Below, piece by piece: positions 43,807-54,428 of a stretch of 64,000 nucleotides of DNA. The DNA is taken from the NCBI RefSeq assembly GCF_006874705.1, contig NZ_CP035382.1:620001-684000 (forward strand), written 5' to 3'. Numbering within the stretch: position 1 is the stretch's first letter; every line of letters begins with the position of its first letter. Made by a program: the position numbers and the translations under genes. The notes below the pieces were generated by a model. It had not been told where the DNA came from and did no database searches. It saw only the letters and a program-made list of their open reading frames with translations. This DNA is from Leclercia adecarboxylata. GTDB taxonomy: Bacteria > Pseudomonadota > Gammaproteobacteria > Enterobacterales > Enterobacteriaceae.

Positions 43807-45426
43807 ATGAACGCAATTTCTGAACTCTCCTGTGACGTACTGATTATCGGTAGCGGTGCCGCCGGCCTTTCACTGGCGCTGCGACTCGCCCCACACCAGA
43901 AAGTGATTGTCCTCAGCAAAGGTCCCATCAGCGAAGGCTCAACCTTCTATGCACAGGGCGGGATTGCCGCTGTGTTTGATGAAACGGACAGTATCGACTC
44001 GCATGTAGAAGATACCCTGATTGCCGGTGGCGGTATCGTGGATAAACACGCCGCGGAGTTTGTCGCCAGTAATGCTCGCCACTGCGTACAGTGGCTTATC
44101 GATCAGGGTGTGTTGTTTGATACGCATGTGCAGGCCAACGGTGAAGAGAGCTATCACCTGACGCGGGAAGGCGGGCATAGTCATCGCCGCATCCTGCACG
44201 CTGCGGATGCCACCGGTAAAGAGGTGGAAACGACGCTGGTCAGCCAGGCGTTGAACCATCCGAATATCCAGGTGCTGGAACGCAGCAATGCGGTGGACCT
44301 GATCATTTCCGACAAGATTGGCCTGCCTGGCACGCGCCGCGTTGTGGGTGCCTGGGTCTGGAACCGGAATAAAGAGACGGTTGAAACCTGCCGGGCCAAA
44401 TCCGTGGTGCTGGCAACAGGCGGTGCCTCCAAGGTGTATCAGTACACCACCAACCCGGATATCTCCTCAGGCGACGGGATTGCCATGGCCTGGCGTGCGG
44501 GCTGTCGCGTGGCCAACCTGGAATTTAACCAGTTCCACCCCACCGCCCTGTTCCATCCTCAGGCGCGCAATTTTTTACTGACCGAAGCCCTGCGCGGTGA
44601 AGGTGCACACCTGAAACGCCCGGACGGCACGCGCTTTATGCCGGACTTCGACGAGCGCGGCGAACTGGCTCCGCGCGATGTCGTGGCCCGCGCTATCGAT
44701 CATGAAATGAAGCGCCTGGGCGTGGACTGCATGTATCTGGATATCAGCCACAAACCGGCAGAATTTGTGCGCCAGCACTTCCCGACCATCTATGAAAAAC
44801 TGTTGGGGCTAGGCATCGATATCACTAAAGAGCCGATGCCTGTAGTGCCCGCAGCGCACTATACCTGCGGCGGGGTGATGGTGGACGATCATGGCCGGAC
44901 CGATGTCGACGGCCTGTATGCCATCGGAGAGGTGAGCTATACCGGCCTGCATGGCGCCAACCGTATGGCTTCGAACTCCCTGCTGGAGTGTCTGGTTTAC
45001 GGCTGGTCGGCAGCGGAAGATATTACCAAACGCATGCCTTATGCCCGCCAGGCAGAAAACCTGCCTGCCTGGGATGAGAGCCGCGTGGAAAACCCGGATG
45101 AGCTGGTGGTGATCCAGCATAACTGGCACGAGCTGCGCCTCTTTATGTGGGATTACGTTGGGATTGTGCGCACCACCAAGCGGCTGGAGCGCGCCCTGCG
45201 CCGCATTACCATGCTACAGCAGGAGATTGACGAGTATTACGCCCACTTCCGCGTCTCGAACAACCTGCTGGAGTTACGTAATCTGGTTCAGGTAGCCGAG
45301 CTGATTGTGCGCTGCGCCATGATGCGTAAAGAGAGCCGCGGGCTGCACTATACGCTCGACTACCCGGAACAACTTGAGCACTCCGGGCCGTCGGTGCTCT
45401 CTCCGCTGACTCACATAAACAGATAG
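43807..45426 (+). CDS. nadB: L-aspartate oxidase
   Basis: FAD enzyme that oxidises aspartate to iminoaspartate, first step of de novo NAD synthesis. The 539-aa protein has the dinucleotide motif GSGAAG (15-20), RREGGHS-like region ([10 protein letters not shown]) and a C-terminal helical domain. Its 3' end overlaps trmN by 16 nt in convergent orientation. Confidence 0.97.
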   Translation: MNAISELSCDVLIIGSGAAGLSLALRLAPHQKVIVLSKGPISEGSTFYAQGGIAAVFDETDSIDSHVEDTLIAGGGIVDKHAAEFVASNARHCVQWLIDQGVLFDTHVQANGEESYHLTREGGHSHRRILHAADATGKEVETTLVSQALNHPNIQVLERSNAVDLIISDKIGLPGTRRVVGAWVWNRNKETVETCRAKSVVLATGGASKVYQYTTNPDISSGDGIAMAWRAGCRVANLEFNQFHPTALFHPQARNFLLTEALRGEGAHLKRPDGTRFMPDFDERGELAPRDVVARAIDHEMKRLGVDCMYLDISHKPAEFVRQHFPTIYEKLLGLGIDITKEPMPVVPAAHYTCGGVMVDDHGRTDVDGLYAIGEVSYTGLHGANRMASNSLLECLVYGWSAAEDITKRMPYARQAENLPAWDESRVENPDELVVIQHNWHELRLFMWDYVGIVRTTKRLERALRRITMLQQEIDEYYAHFRVSNNLLELRNLVQVAELIVRCAMMRKESRGLHYTLDYPEQLEHSGPSVLSPLTHINR

Positions 45427-46148
45427 AACGGATGGGTCAGCGCCGTGTAATCCTCGGAATAACGCTGATCCGGCCCACGGATCACCATCCTGTCGCTGAA
45501 GCACTCCCCTTCTTTCGGCGACAGCGCCACCAGCACCCGGTGCGGAAGCCTGCCGTCCGTGTCAGCAATATCGGTGCGCAGACGTAAATACCAGCCCATC
45601 TCCAGTGCGTTATTGATAAGCGCACTGCCCGCGCTTTCCGGTAATACCACGCAGAAAAAACCCTCTTCGGTGATCAACGCTGCCGCACAGGCTAACAGTG
45701 CGCTGTGATCGAGCGAGCCGGTTGAACGTGCTTGCTCGCGCTCGGGCGTTGCGCATCCGACGCCGGGTTCATAATAGGGAGGATTGCTGACAATTAAGTC
45801 ATAGCGAGCCGTTTGCTCTGGCGCCCAGGTGAGAACATCCGCACAATGGAGAGTAATACGAGAAGCCCAGGGTGATTCAGCCACGTTTTCCGCCGCCTGT
45901 TCGGCCGCCTGCGGATCCAGCTCCACCGCATCCAGGGTGACAGATTCCCCGGTACGCTGGGCCAGCATCAGGGCTAATAACCCGCTGCCGCTGCCAATGT
46001 CGAGGATACGTTTAACGCCTGCAACCGGTGCCCATGCCCCCAGTAAAATGCCATCAGTGCCGACTTTCATCGCACAGCGATCGTGAGCGACAAAGAACTG
46101 CTTAAAGGTAAAACCATCGCGGCGCAGCTGCGCTTTGAGTTGAGACAT
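45411..46148 (-). CDS. trmN: tRNA1(Val) (adenine37-N6)-methyltransferase
   Basis: SAM-dependent enzyme that makes m6A37 in tRNA-Val. The 245-aa protein has SAM motif DIGSGSG (50-56) and the N6-adenine signature NPPYY (122-126). Start at 46148 (conserved MSQ start) rather than an upstream in-frame codon. Formerly yfiC. Confidence 0.93.
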   Translation of the reverse strand: MSQLKAQLRRDGFTFKQFFVAHDRCAMKVGTDGILLGAWAPVAGVKRILDIGSGSGLLALMLAQRTGESVTLDAVELDPQAAEQAAENVAESPWASRITLHCADVLTWAPEQTARYDLIVSNPPYYEPGVGCATPEREQARSTGSLDHSALLACAAALITEEGFFCVVLPESAGSALINNALEMGWYLRLRTDIADTDGRLPHRVLVALSPKEGECFSDRMVIRGPDQRYSEDYTALTHPFYLFM

Positions 46149-46280
46149 GTCAGAGCAACCTTCAAAATGAAACGGGAGTAGCATAGGTGAAAGCGCAACG
46201 AGGGAAAAGGGATATCCACACAAACAGATGAAGATCGCAGCCATAACGTCTATAATCAGCGCCCCACACAGAGGTAGAAC

Positions 46281-47609
46281 ATGACTGTAACGACTTTTTC
46301 CGAACTTGAACTCGACGAAAGCCTTCTGGAAGCACTCCAGAATAAAGGCTTCACACGCCCGACTGCCATCCAGGCGGCAGCCATTCCGCCTGCGTTAGAA
46401 GGCCGCGACGTACTCGGTTCAGCGCCGACAGGCACCGGTAAAACAGCGGCGTACCTGCTGCCCGTCTTGCAGCACCTTATTGATTTCCCACGTAAGAAAT
46501 CCGGGCCGCCGCGCATCCTTATTCTGACCCCGACACGTGAGTTAGCCGTTCAGGTTGCGGAGCATGCGCGTGAACTGGCTGCCAATACCCATCTGGATAT
46601 TGCGACAATCACCGGTGGCGTAGCCTACATGAACCACGCCGAAGTGTTCAGCGAGAACCAGGATATCGTGGTCGCCACGACCGGGCGATTAATGCAGTAC
46701 ATCAAAGAAGAAAACTTTGACTGTCGTGCTGTTGAAACGCTGATTCTGGATGAAGCGGACCGCATGCTGGAACTGGGCTTCGCGCAGGATATTGAACATA
46801 TCGCGGGCGAAACACGCTGGCGCAAACAGACAATGCTGTTTTCCGCGACGCTTGAAGGCGATGCCATTAAGGACTTCGCTGAGCGTCTGCTTGACGATCC
46901 GGCAGAGGTCTCTGCCACGCCGTCCACGCGCGAGCGCAAAAAAATTCACCAGTGGTATTATCGTGCCGATAACTACGAGCATAAACTCGAATTACTTAAG
47001 CACCTGTTAAAACAAGATGATACGACGCGTACCATCGTCTTTGTACGTAAACGCGAGCGTGTGCATGAGCTGGCTGAACAACTCCGTGCCGCAGGGATTA
47101 ACAACTGTTATCTCGAAGGCGAGATGGCGCAGGTTAAACGTACCGAAGGGATTAAACGCCTGACCGAAGGTCGCGTAAACGTGCTGGTTGCTACCGACGT
47201 GGCAGCGCGTGGTATCGATATTCCTGAAGTGAGCCATGTGATTAACTTCGACATGCCGCGCAGCGGGGATGTCTACCTCCACCGTATCGGTCGTACCGGA
47301 CGTGCCGGCCTTAAAGGCACGGCGATCTCTCTGGTAGAGGCGCATGACTATCTGCTGCTGCAGAAAGTGGGCCGCTACATCGACGAGCCGGTGAAAGCGC
47401 GCGTGATTGATGAACTGCGCCCGACTACACGTCCACCGAGTGAAAAAATGACGGGTAAACCGTCCAAGAAAGTGCTCGCCAAACGCGCAGAGAAAAAAGC
47501 GAAAGAAAAAGAGAAACCGCGCGTTAAGGAACGCCACCGTGATTCCAAAAACGTGGGCAAGCGCCGTAAGCCGAGCGGAAGCGCACCGGCTTCACAGAAA
47601 GAAGAGTAA
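46281..47609 (+). CDS. srmB: ATP-dependent RNA helicase SrmB
   Basis: DEAD-box helicase acting in early 50S assembly. The 442-aa protein has Q-motif [17 protein letters not shown] (48-55), DEAD (157-160), SAT and [10 protein letters not shown], and a basic C-terminal tail (about 385-442). -10 TATAAT at 46251-46256. Confidence 0.97.
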   Translation: MTVTTFSELELDESLLEALQNKGFTRPTAIQAAAIPPALEGRDVLGSAPTGTGKTAAYLLPVLQHLIDFPRKKSGPPRILILTPTRELAVQVAEHARELAANTHLDIATITGGVAYMNHAEVFSENQDIVVATTGRLMQYIKEENFDCRAVETLILDEADRMLELGFAQDIEHIAGETRWRKQTMLFSATLEGDAIKDFAERLLDDPAEVSATPSTRERKKIHQWYYRADNYEHKLELLKHLLKQDDTTRTIVFVRKRERVHELAEQLRAAGINNCYLEGEMAQVKRTEGIKRLTEGRVNVLVATDVAARGIDIPEVSHVINFDMPRSGDVYLHRIGRTGRAGLKGTAISLVEAHDYLLLQKVGRYIDEPVKARVIDELRPTTRPPSEKMTGKPSKKVLAKRAEKKAKEKEKPRVKERHRDSKNVGKRRKPSGSAPASQKEE

Positions 47610-47610
47610 A

Positions 47611-47641
47611 AAAAACGCCGGGGTTAACCCGGCGTTTTATT
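47611..47641. terminator. bidirectional terminator between srmB and grcA
   Basis: Stem acgccggg/cccggcgt with A-rich left and T-rich right flanks, serving both converging genes. Confidence 0.88.
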
Positions 47642-47660
47642 ATCTGCGTACTGACTACGA

Positions 47661-48044
47661 TTACAGGCTGGCAGTAAAGGTACGCGCAATAACGTCACGC
47701 TGCTGTTCTGCAGTCAGTGAGTTGAAACGAACGGCATAGCCAGAAACGCGGATGGTCAGCTGCGGATATTTTTCCGGGTGCTTGACGGCATCTTCCAGCG
47801 TTTCGCGACGCAGTACGTTAACGTTCAGATGCTGACCGCCTTCCACACGGACTTCCGGTTTGATTTCCATTGGGATTTCGCGATATTCGAATTCACCCAG
47901 TGCATTAACCTGGACAACTTCGTCTTCAGCAAAGCCTGCTTTTGCACATACGCAGCGCGCTTCGCCTTTTTCGCTGTCCAGCAGCCAGAAAGAGTTCAGC
48001 AGGTCGTCGTTTGCAGCTTTAGTAATCTGGATACCAGTAATCAT
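47661..48044 (-). CDS. grcA: autonomous glycyl radical cofactor GrcA
   Basis: A 127-aa stand-in for the damaged C-terminus of pyruvate formate-lyase; carries radical Gly102 in [10 protein letters not shown]. In E. coli (yfiD) strongly activated by FNR and low pH, and the two FNR sites upstream here support that. Confidence 0.97.
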   Translation of the reverse strand: MITGIQITKAANDDLLNSFWLLDSEKGEARCVCAKAGFAEDEVVQVNALGEFEYREIPMEIKPEVRVEGGQHLNVNVLRRETLEDAVKHPEKYPQLTIRVSGYAVRFNSLTAEQQRDVIARTFTASL

Positions 48045-48152
48045 GTGATGCCTCCCTTAAACTACACTATTGGGTGTCGCCCATTGTTTAGGGCAATTGG
48101 TAAAACCATTGTTGCTTAAGTGTATATATATCAGTCAAACCCCCGCTATTCA

Positions 48153-48166
48153 TTGACTTAAATCAA
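48153..48166 (-). promoter_or_regulatory. FNR site, promoter-proximal (grcA)
   Basis: TTGACTTAAATCAA, one change from TTGAT-N4-ATCAA. A centre at -40.5 would set the transcription start near 48119. Confidence 0.75.
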
Positions 48167-48205
48167 TAAAAACCACACCAGCAAAATGGTGATAGAGGGA
48201 GATTA

Positions 48206-48219
48206 TTGTTTTATATCAA
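48206..48219 (-). promoter_or_regulatory. FNR site, distal (grcA)
   Basis: TTGATATAAAACAA on the minus strand, centred 53 bp upstream of the proximal site, the same spacing as the -40.5 and -93.5 sites of E. coli yfiD. Confidence 0.65.
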
Positions 48220-48357
48220 TTTTCCTCAAAAGCAGACTTCAAAAAATCTCGCAATTTTTAAATATTTTTCAATTAGATGACCTTTTTCCCCCGGCAATTT
48301 TGCTCCCTCGTAATAAGCAGTTAAGCTAGAGGCAGAGAAAATTCGCAGGAGAGCGAG

Positions 48358-49047
48358 ATGACAACACCTTTAACCTGGCACGATGTACTGGCCGATGAGA
48401 AAAAACAGCCCTACTTCGTCAATACCCTGAACACGGTAGCCGCCGAACGTCAGGATGGCGTCACCATCTATCCGCCACAGAAAGACGTCTTTAACGCCTT
48501 TCGTTTTACTGAACTGGCCGATGTCAAAGTGGTGATCCTGGGCCAGGATCCCTATCACGGGCCGGGTCAGGCGCACGGTCTGGCCTTTTCCGTGCGTCCG
48601 GGCGTTGCGACCCCTCCTTCCCTGCTGAATATGTATAAGGAGCTGGAAGCCTCGGTACCTGGCTTTACCCGGCCTGCACATGGCTATCTGGAAAGCTGGG
48701 CGCGTCAGGGGGTCCTGCTGCTGAACACCGTGCTGACGGTTCGAGCCGGACAGGCGCACTCCCATGCCAGCCTCGGCTGGGAGACCTTTACGGATAAAGT
48801 TATCAGCCTGATTAACCAGCATCGGGAAGGGGTGGTGTTTTTACTGTGGGGCTCGCACGCGCAGAAGAAAGGGGCGATCATTGATACCCAGCGCCATCAT
48901 GTGCTGAAAGCACCGCACCCGTCACCGCTGTCAGCGCATCGCGGCTTTTTTGGCTGCAATCATTTCGTGCTGGCGAATGAGTGGCTGGAGAAACAGGGCG
49001 AAACGCCGATTGACTGGATGCCAGAGTTACCGGCTGAAAGTGAGTAG
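48358..49047 (+). CDS. ung: uracil-DNA glycosylase
   Basis: Removes uracil from DNA. The 229-aa protein has catalytic Asp64 in GQDPYHG and His187 in the HPSPLS loop. GGAG ribosome site before the ATG. Confidence 0.98.
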   Translation: MTTPLTWHDVLADEKKQPYFVNTLNTVAAERQDGVTIYPPQKDVFNAFRFTELADVKVVILGQDPYHGPGQAHGLAFSVRPGVATPPSLLNMYKELEASVPGFTRPAHGYLESWARQGVLLLNTVLTVRAGQAHSHASLGWETFTDKVISLINQHREGVVFLLWGSHAQKKGAIIDTQRHHVLKAPHPSPLSAHRGFFGCNHFVLANEWLEKQGETPIDWMPELPAESE

Positions 49048-49056
49048 ATAAGATAT

Positions 49057-49123
49057 GTAGGCCCGGTAAGCGTAGCGCCACCGGGCATATTGCCGGGTGG
49101 CGGCTGCGCCTTACCCGGCCTAC
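49057..49123. repeat. BIME (two REP units)
   Basis: REP units at 49057-49086 and 49092-49123 in inverted orientation between the converging ung and yfiF. Confidence 0.85.
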
Positions 49124-49136
49124 AGGCAAAGCGGGA

Positions 49137-50222
49137 TTACGCTTTGTTCTGACGCCACCACTCCGCCAGCAGAACGCCGGTCGCAACGGATACGTTGAGG
49201 CTTTCTACGTTGCCGGTGCCATCGATTGAGACGCTCAGATCGGCGCTCGACAGTGCCGCATCGGTCAGACCATCACGCTCCTGACCCAACACCAGCACCA
49301 TTTTACGCGGCAGTGTCGCTTTAAATAGCGGCGTGGTGCCCTTGTGGCTGGAGGTGGTTACAATGGCGTAGCCCGCTTTACGGAACTGCTCAATCGCTTC
49401 CAGGACGCTGTCGCCGGTGATCGGCTGAATGTGCTCTGCGCCGCCTTCCGCCGTACGGATTGCCGCACCGGACTCCAGCAGAGCCGCATCCTGCAACAGT
49501 ACCCCTTTCACGCCGAAATGGGCGCAGCTGCGCATCATCGCGCCGAGGTTGTGCGGGTTACCCACGTCTTCCAGGGCCAGTACGCAGTCATCTTCACCCG
49601 CCTGGCTAACCCACTGCTTAACGGTAGTCCCGTTACGTTTCTTAATCAGGAAGCAAACGCCGCCGTGGTGTTCGGTGCCAGAGGCTTTGGTGATCTCAGC
49701 ATCGTCTACAACGTGGTAGGCTTTGCGGTTAGCCGCCATCCAGCGCAGCGCTTCTTTGAAACGCGGCGTAACGCTCTGGATAAACCAGGCGCGAACGATG
49801 CAATCAGGGCGGCTCTGGAACAGGGCCTGACAGGCGTTCTCACCGTAGACGCGGGTCTCTTCCGCGCGCTGACGACGGATCACTGCTGGATCAATAACCG
49901 TTTTACCGGCCATGCTGCCGTGATCGACCGGAGCCTTTGACTCATCGCCCGGCGCGCGGGAAACGGTGCGCCACGGGGAAGCGTCGCGGTTAAAATCGTC
50001 GCGTTTGAAATCGTCACGCTTACGGTCGTCACGTTTGCGGTCATCACCGCGGCTGTTTCTCTCATCGCGGGCGGGGCGACGGCCACCGTCTGCACGAGAT
50101 GGCCCTGGACGCCCGCCACCTTTTCCGGTACGCGGATTTTCGGTGCGTTTATCAGAGTCATCATCACTGCGGACATACATCACTTTGACCTTGCCGCTTT
50201 TGTTTTTCAGTTCGTCGTTCAT
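49137..50222 (-). CDS. yfiF: SpoU-type tRNA/rRNA methyltransferase YfiF
   Basis: A 361-aa putative 2'-O-methyltransferase: N-terminal disordered, charged region (1-100), substrate-binding domain, then SPOUT domain with [26 protein letters not shown] and [20 protein letters not shown] target unknown. It is longer than the E. coli protein because of four pentapeptide repeats (see 49989). ATG at 50222 has GGAG just upstream, within a GTG codon that is not the start. Confidence 0.9.
   Translation of the reverse strand: MNDELKNKSGKVKVMYVRSDDDSDKRTENPRTGKGGGRPGPSRADGGRRPARDERNSRGDDRKRDDRKRDDFKRDDFNRDASPWRTVSRAPGDESKAPVDHGSMAGKTVIDPAVIRRQRAEETRVYGENACQALFQSRPDCIVRAWFIQSVTPRFKEALRWMAANRKAYHVVDDAEITKASGTEHHGGVCFLIKKRNGTTVKQWVSQAGEDDCVLALEDVGNPHNLGAMMRSCAHFGVKGVLLQDAALLESGAAIRTAEGGAEHIQPITGDSVLEAIEQFRKAGYAIVTTSSHKGTTPLFKATLPRKMVLVLGQERDGLTDAALSSADLSVSIDGTGNVESLNVSVATGVLLAEWWRQNKA
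49989..50048 (-). repeat. four 15-bp tandem repeats inside yfiF
   Basis: Encodes [20 protein letters not shown] (residues about 59-78 of YfiF). The DNA units differ by a few bases and lie in the flexible linker of the protein. Confidence 0.85.
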
Positions 50223-50429
50223 GCTTTTCTCCACCAGCGCTGCGCGAAGCGCGCAGATTACCCGATGTACCCGCGCATAGCCATTACTTCGTATAAAAGC
50301 CTGTGACTATTGTTCTCATTGAATAAAACGCATTGTCGTTTCAAACAGGGTCGTTGATAATATGTAACATATTGGAAACATAACCGGCATAGTGCCGCTT
50401 TGTCCCCCCTGCTCTACCTGAGGTTAGTT

Positions 50430-50849
50430 ATGAATACCGTATGTGCCAACTGCCAGGCTCTTAACCGCATTCCGGATGATCGAATTGATGATGGAGCAAA
50501 ATGCGGACGCTGCGGTCATGAATTGTTCGATGGTGATGTCATTAATGCTACCGGCGCAACTCTGGATAAACTGCTGAAGGACGATCTGCCGGTAGTGGTC
50601 GATTTCTGGGCGCCGTGGTGCGGTCCGTGCCGTAACTTTGCGCCGATCTTTGAAGATGTCGCAGAAGAGCGTAGCGGTAAAATGCGTTTCGTGAAAGTGA
50701 ACACTGAGGCCGAACGCGAGCTAAGCGCCCGCTTCCGCATCCGCAGTATCCCGACCATCATGATTTTCAAGAATGGTGAAGTTGTCGATATGCTGAACGG
50801 TGCCGTTCCAAAAGCTCCGTTTGACAGCTGGCTGAACGAATCCCTCTGA
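50430..50849 (+). CDS. trxC: thioredoxin 2
   Basis: Zinc-containing oxidative-stress thioredoxin of 139 aa: N-terminal zinc site (Cys5, Cys8, Cys25, Cys28) and redox WCGPC (Cys64, Cys67). TGAGG ribosome site before the ATG at 50430. A weak hairpin follows at 50855-50877. OxyR-regulated in E. coli; I could not confirm an OxyR site. Confidence 0.97.
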   Translation: MNTVCANCQALNRIPDDRIDDGAKCGRCGHELFDGDVINATGATLDKLLKDDLPVVVDFWAPWCGPCRNFAPIFEDVAEERSGKMRFVKVNTEAERELSARFRIRSIPTIMIFKNGEVVDMLNGAVPKAPFDSWLNESL

Positions 50850-50920
50850 TATTCCGGGGCATGTAACTTGTGCCCCGTTCTCCCCTCTGCGAGAATGGCG
50901 TTTTTTCTGCGCACTCCCCC

Positions 50921-51619
50921 ATGACTGATAACGCCGTACTGCAATTGCGCGCCGAACGCCTGGCGCGTGCGACCCGCCCCTTTCTTGCCCGTGGTAACCG
51001 TATTCGTCGCTGTCAGCGCTGCCTGCTGCCGCTTAAGCAGTGCCTGTGCGCGACCCTGGCCCCCAGCCATGCCCATAGCCGTTTCTGTCTGGTGATGTTT
51101 GATACCGAACCGATGAAACCCAGTAATACCGGGCGGCTGATTGCCGATATTTTACCGGATACCGCCGCCTTCCAGTGGTCACGCACTGAGCCACCGCAGG
51201 CGCTGCTCGATCTGGTCGCCAGCCCCGACTATCAACCGATGGTGGTATTCCCTGCCTCCTATGCGGGAGATACCCGTCCGGTTCTTGCCGCCCCACCATC
51301 CGGTAAGCCGCCGCTGTTTATCATGCTGGATGGCACCTGGACCGAGGCGCGCAAAATGTTTCGCAAGAGTCCTTACCTGGATGCCCTGCCGGTTATCTCC
51401 GTCGATTTGTCGCGCGTTTCCGCTTACCGCCTCCGCGAAGCCCACGCGGAAGGCCAGTACTGCACCGCCGAAGTGGCGATTGCCCTGCTGGATCTGGCGG
51501 GAGATGTTCAGGCGGCAAGCGCGCTGGGCGATCACTTCACTCGTTTTCGCGAACGCTATCTGGCCGGAAAAACCATTCATAAGGGAAGCATCACAGCAGC
51601 GGAGCCGGAAAGCGTTTAA
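50921..51619 (+). CDS. tapT: tRNA-uridine aminocarboxypropyltransferase TapT
   Basis: DTW-domain enzyme that makes acp3U47 in tRNAs from SAM. The 232-aa protein has a Cys cluster (Cys31, Cys34, Cys41, Cys43), DTEPMKPSNTGRL (61-73) and the DGTW motif (137-140). The ATG at 50921 is conserved; upstream in-frame starts are not. Formerly yfiP. Confidence 0.93.
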   Translation: MTDNAVLQLRAERLARATRPFLARGNRIRRCQRCLLPLKQCLCATLAPSHAHSRFCLVMFDTEPMKPSNTGRLIADILPDTAAFQWSRTEPPQALLDLVASPDYQPMVVFPASYAGDTRPVLAAPPSGKPPLFIMLDGTWTEARKMFRKSPYLDALPVISVDLSRVSAYRLREAHAEGQYCTAEVAIALLDLAGDVQAASALGDHFTRFRERYLAGKTIHKGSITAAEPESV

Positions 51620-51654
51620 AATCATCAGGTCACTCGCCTTTTCAGGAGACTTGT

Positions 51655-54318
51655 ATGAGCCAGCGCGGGTTAGAAGCCTTACTCCGCCCTAAATCCATCG
51701 CCGTGATTGGCGCGTCGATGAAACCCGAACGCGCCGGTTACCTGATGATGCGAAACCTGCTCGCAGGCGGTTTTAACGGCCCGATCCTGCCGGTAACACC
51801 TGCTTATAAAGCGGTGCTGGGCGTCCTGGCCTGGCCAGACGTGGACAGTCTGCCCTTTATCCCCGATCTCGCGGTGTTGTGTACTCACGCCCGACGCAAT
51901 ATTGCCCTACTTGAGGCGCTGGGGAAAAAAGGCTGTAAAACCTGCATTATTCTCTCCTCGCCGCCGGAACAACAGGCAGAGCTGCTGGCCTGCGCGGCGC
52001 GATACCAGATGCGGCTGCTGGGGCCAAACAGCCTTGGCCTGCTGGCACCCTGGCAGGGGCTGAACGCCAGTTTCTCTCCCGTTCCGATACGTAAAGGCAA
52101 ACTGGCCTTTATCTCCCAGTCGGCAGCGGTCTCCAATACGATCCTCGACTGGGCCCAGCAGCGCGAGATGGGGTTCTCCTACTTTATCGCGCTGGGTGAT
52201 GGGCTGGACATCGATGTCGACGAGCTGCTGGATTTCCTGGCGCGTGACACCAAAACCAGCGCTATTCTGCTCTATCTTGAACATCTCAGCGACGCGCGAC
52301 GCTTTGTGTCGGCGGCCCGTAGCGCCTCGCGTAATAAACCGATTCTGGTGATCAAAAGCGGACGCAGCCCTGCCGCCCAGCGTCTTTTGCACTCGCATTC
52401 CGGGATGGATCCGGCATGGGATGCCGCCATCCAGCGCGCCGGTTTACTGCGCGTTCAGGACACCCACGAACTCTTTTCCGCTGTCGAAACGTTGAGCCAT
52501 ATGCGCCCGCTGCGGGGTGAGCGGCTGATGATCATCAGCAACGGCGCCGCCCCGGCCGCGCTGGCTCTGGACGAACTCTGGCTGCGCAACGGGAAGCTGG
52601 CCGCGCTCAGTGAAGAGACGCTTCAGCGCCTGCGTGATGCGCTACCGCCTGGCGTGGAGCCGGGTAATCCCCTTGATTTGCGCGATGATGCCAGCAGCGA
52701 TCGCTATATCAGCGCCCTCAACATCCTGCTGGAAAGCCAGGATTTTGATGCCCTGATGGTCATTCACTCTCCGAGCGCCGCGGCACCGGGTAGCGAAAGC
52801 GCCCGTTCGCTGATTGAGGCCGTGAAAAAGCATCCGCGGGGGAAATACGTGTCGCTTCTGACTAACTGGTGCGGGGAGTTTTCTTCGCAGGAGGCGCGGC
52901 GCCTGTTCAGCGAGGCAGGTTTGCCGACATACCGCACCCCGGAAGGCACAATCACCGCCTTTATGCATATGGTGGAGTACCGGCGTAACCAGAAACAGCT
53001 GCGGGAAACACCGGCGCTCCCCGGTAATCTGACGGCCAATACCGGACATGCCCGGGCCCTGCTGCATCGCGCTATTGATGAGGGCGCGCGCTCGCTGGAT
53101 ACCCATGAGGTGCAGCCGATCCTGAATGCCTTCGGCATGCATACCCTGCCGACCTGGATCGCCAGCGACAGCGCGGAAGCGGTACATATCGCCGAGCAGA
53201 TTGGTTATCCGGTGGCGCTGAAACTGCGCTCCCCCGATATCCCGCATAAGTCAGAAGTTCAGGGGGTAATGCTGTACCTGCGCACCGCGGCGGAAGTGCA
53301 GCAGGCGGCGGAAGCGATTATCGATCGCGTCAAAATGACCTGGCCCCAGGCGCGCATTCACGGCCTGCTGGTGCAAAGCATGGCCAACCGCGCGGGGGCG
53401 CAGGAGTTACGGGTTGTGGTCGAACACGATCCGGTCTTCGGCCCGCTGATCATGCTGGGTGAAGGGGGCGTGGAGTGGCGCCCTGAAGATCAGGCAGTGG
53501 TGGCCCTGCCTCCCCTGAACATGAACCTCGCACGTTATCTCGTGATCCAGGCGATCAAGAGTAAGAAGATCCGCGGGCGCAGCGCCCTGCGACCACTGGA
53601 TATCGCCGCCCTGAGCCAGTTCCTGGTCCAGGTATCGAACCTGATTGTCGACAGCCCGGAAATCCAGCGTCTGGATATTCATCCTCTGCTGGCATCCGGC
53701 AGCGAGCTGACGGCGCTGGATGTGACAATGGATGTGGCTGCCTTTACCGGCGATCGCGAAAGCCGTCTCGCGATCCGCCCTTATCCCCATCAGCTTGAAG
53801 AGTGGGTGGAGATGAAAAACGGCGAGCAGTCGCTGTTTCGCCCCATCCTTCCGGAAGATGAACCCCAGTTGCAGCGCTTTATCGATCAGGTAACAAAAGA
53901 AGATCTGTACTACCGCTACTTTAGTGAAATCAACGAATTTACCCACGAAGATTTAGCCAATATGACGCAGATCGACTACGATCGGGAAATGGCTTTTGTT
54001 GCCGTCCGCCGCACGGATGAGGGCGATGAGATCCTTGGCGTCACGCGTGCGATCTCCGATCCCGATAACGTCGATGCGGAGTTTGCGGTGCTGGTTCGCT
54101 CCGATCTAAAAGGCCTGGGGTTAGGAAGACGGTTAATGGAAAAGCTGATCGGTTATACGCGCGATCACGGACTTATCCGCCTCAATGGGATTACTATGCC
54201 CAACAACCGTGGCATGATCGCCCTGGCGCGAAAATTAGGCTTTACCGTTGATGTTCAGCTGGAAGACGGCATTGTCGGGTTGACGCTGGCGCTGATGTCG
54301 GCAGGTAAACAAGAGTAA
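51655..54318 (+). CDS. patZ: protein lysine acetyltransferase PatZ (Pka)
   Basis: Acetyl-CoA dependent protein Nε-acetyltransferase that controls acetyl-CoA synthetase and others. The 887-aa protein has an N-terminal CoA-binding, NDP-forming acyl-CoA-synthetase-like part (about 1-450), an ATP-grasp-like region (about 480-700) and a C-terminal GNAT domain (about 725-880, GLGRRLMEKL). AGGAG ribosome site. It follows tapT closely. Confidence 0.96.
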   Translation: MSQRGLEALLRPKSIAVIGASMKPERAGYLMMRNLLAGGFNGPILPVTPAYKAVLGVLAWPDVDSLPFIPDLAVLCTHARRNIALLEALGKKGCKTCIILSSPPEQQAELLACAARYQMRLLGPNSLGLLAPWQGLNASFSPVPIRKGKLAFISQSAAVSNTILDWAQQREMGFSYFIALGDGLDIDVDELLDFLARDTKTSAILLYLEHLSDARRFVSAARSASRNKPILVIKSGRSPAAQRLLHSHSGMDPAWDAAIQRAGLLRVQDTHELFSAVETLSHMRPLRGERLMIISNGAAPAALALDELWLRNGKLAALSEETLQRLRDALPPGVEPGNPLDLRDDASSDRYISALNILLESQDFDALMVIHSPSAAAPGSESARSLIEAVKKHPRGKYVSLLTNWCGEFSSQEARRLFSEAGLPTYRTPEGTITAFMHMVEYRRNQKQLRETPALPGNLTANTGHARALLHRAIDEGARSLDTHEVQPILNAFGMHTLPTWIASDSAEAVHIAEQIGYPVALKLRSPDIPHKSEVQGVMLYLRTAAEVQQAAEAIIDRVKMTWPQARIHGLLVQSMANRAGAQELRVVVEHDPVFGPLIMLGEGGVEWRPEDQAVVALPPLNMNLARYLVIQAIKSKKIRGRSALRPLDIAALSQFLVQVSNLIVDSPEIQRLDIHPLLASGSELTALDVTMDVAAFTGDRESRLAIRPYPHQLEEWVEMKNGEQSLFRPILPEDEPQLQRFIDQVTKEDLYYRYFSEINEFTHEDLANMTQIDYDREMAFVAVRRTDEGDEILGVTRAISDPDNVDAEFAVLVRSDLKGLGLGRRLMEKLIGYTRDHGLIRLNGITMPNNRGMIALARKLGFTVDVQLEDGIVGLTLALMSAGKQE

Positions 54319-54428
54319 GGTACTGGAAATGTTGACCACATTAAACGGCACTGATGGTATGATTGCCCGCTTCTGTTGTCTGCATAGTCCATATAATCCT
54401 TCAATGAACAGAGAAGAAACGCACTGTG

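Larger units (their letters stand above)
48045..48357. other. grcA-ung divergent region
   Basis: A 313-bp A/T-rich gap containing two FNR-type sites for grcA, listed separately. No other gene is supported. Confidence 0.75.

Noticed and set aside
49057..49123. Strong palindromes considered as terminators or attachment sites
   Set aside because: They match REP units seen at four other places in the window.
50223..50429. OxyR site upstream of trxC
   Set aside because: Expected from E. coli, but I could not identify the four-part ATAG motif with confidence.
50855..50877. Hairpin after trxC as a terminator
   Set aside because: The 7-bp stem is perfect but has no T-run, and tapT follows closely; kept only as a note under trxC.
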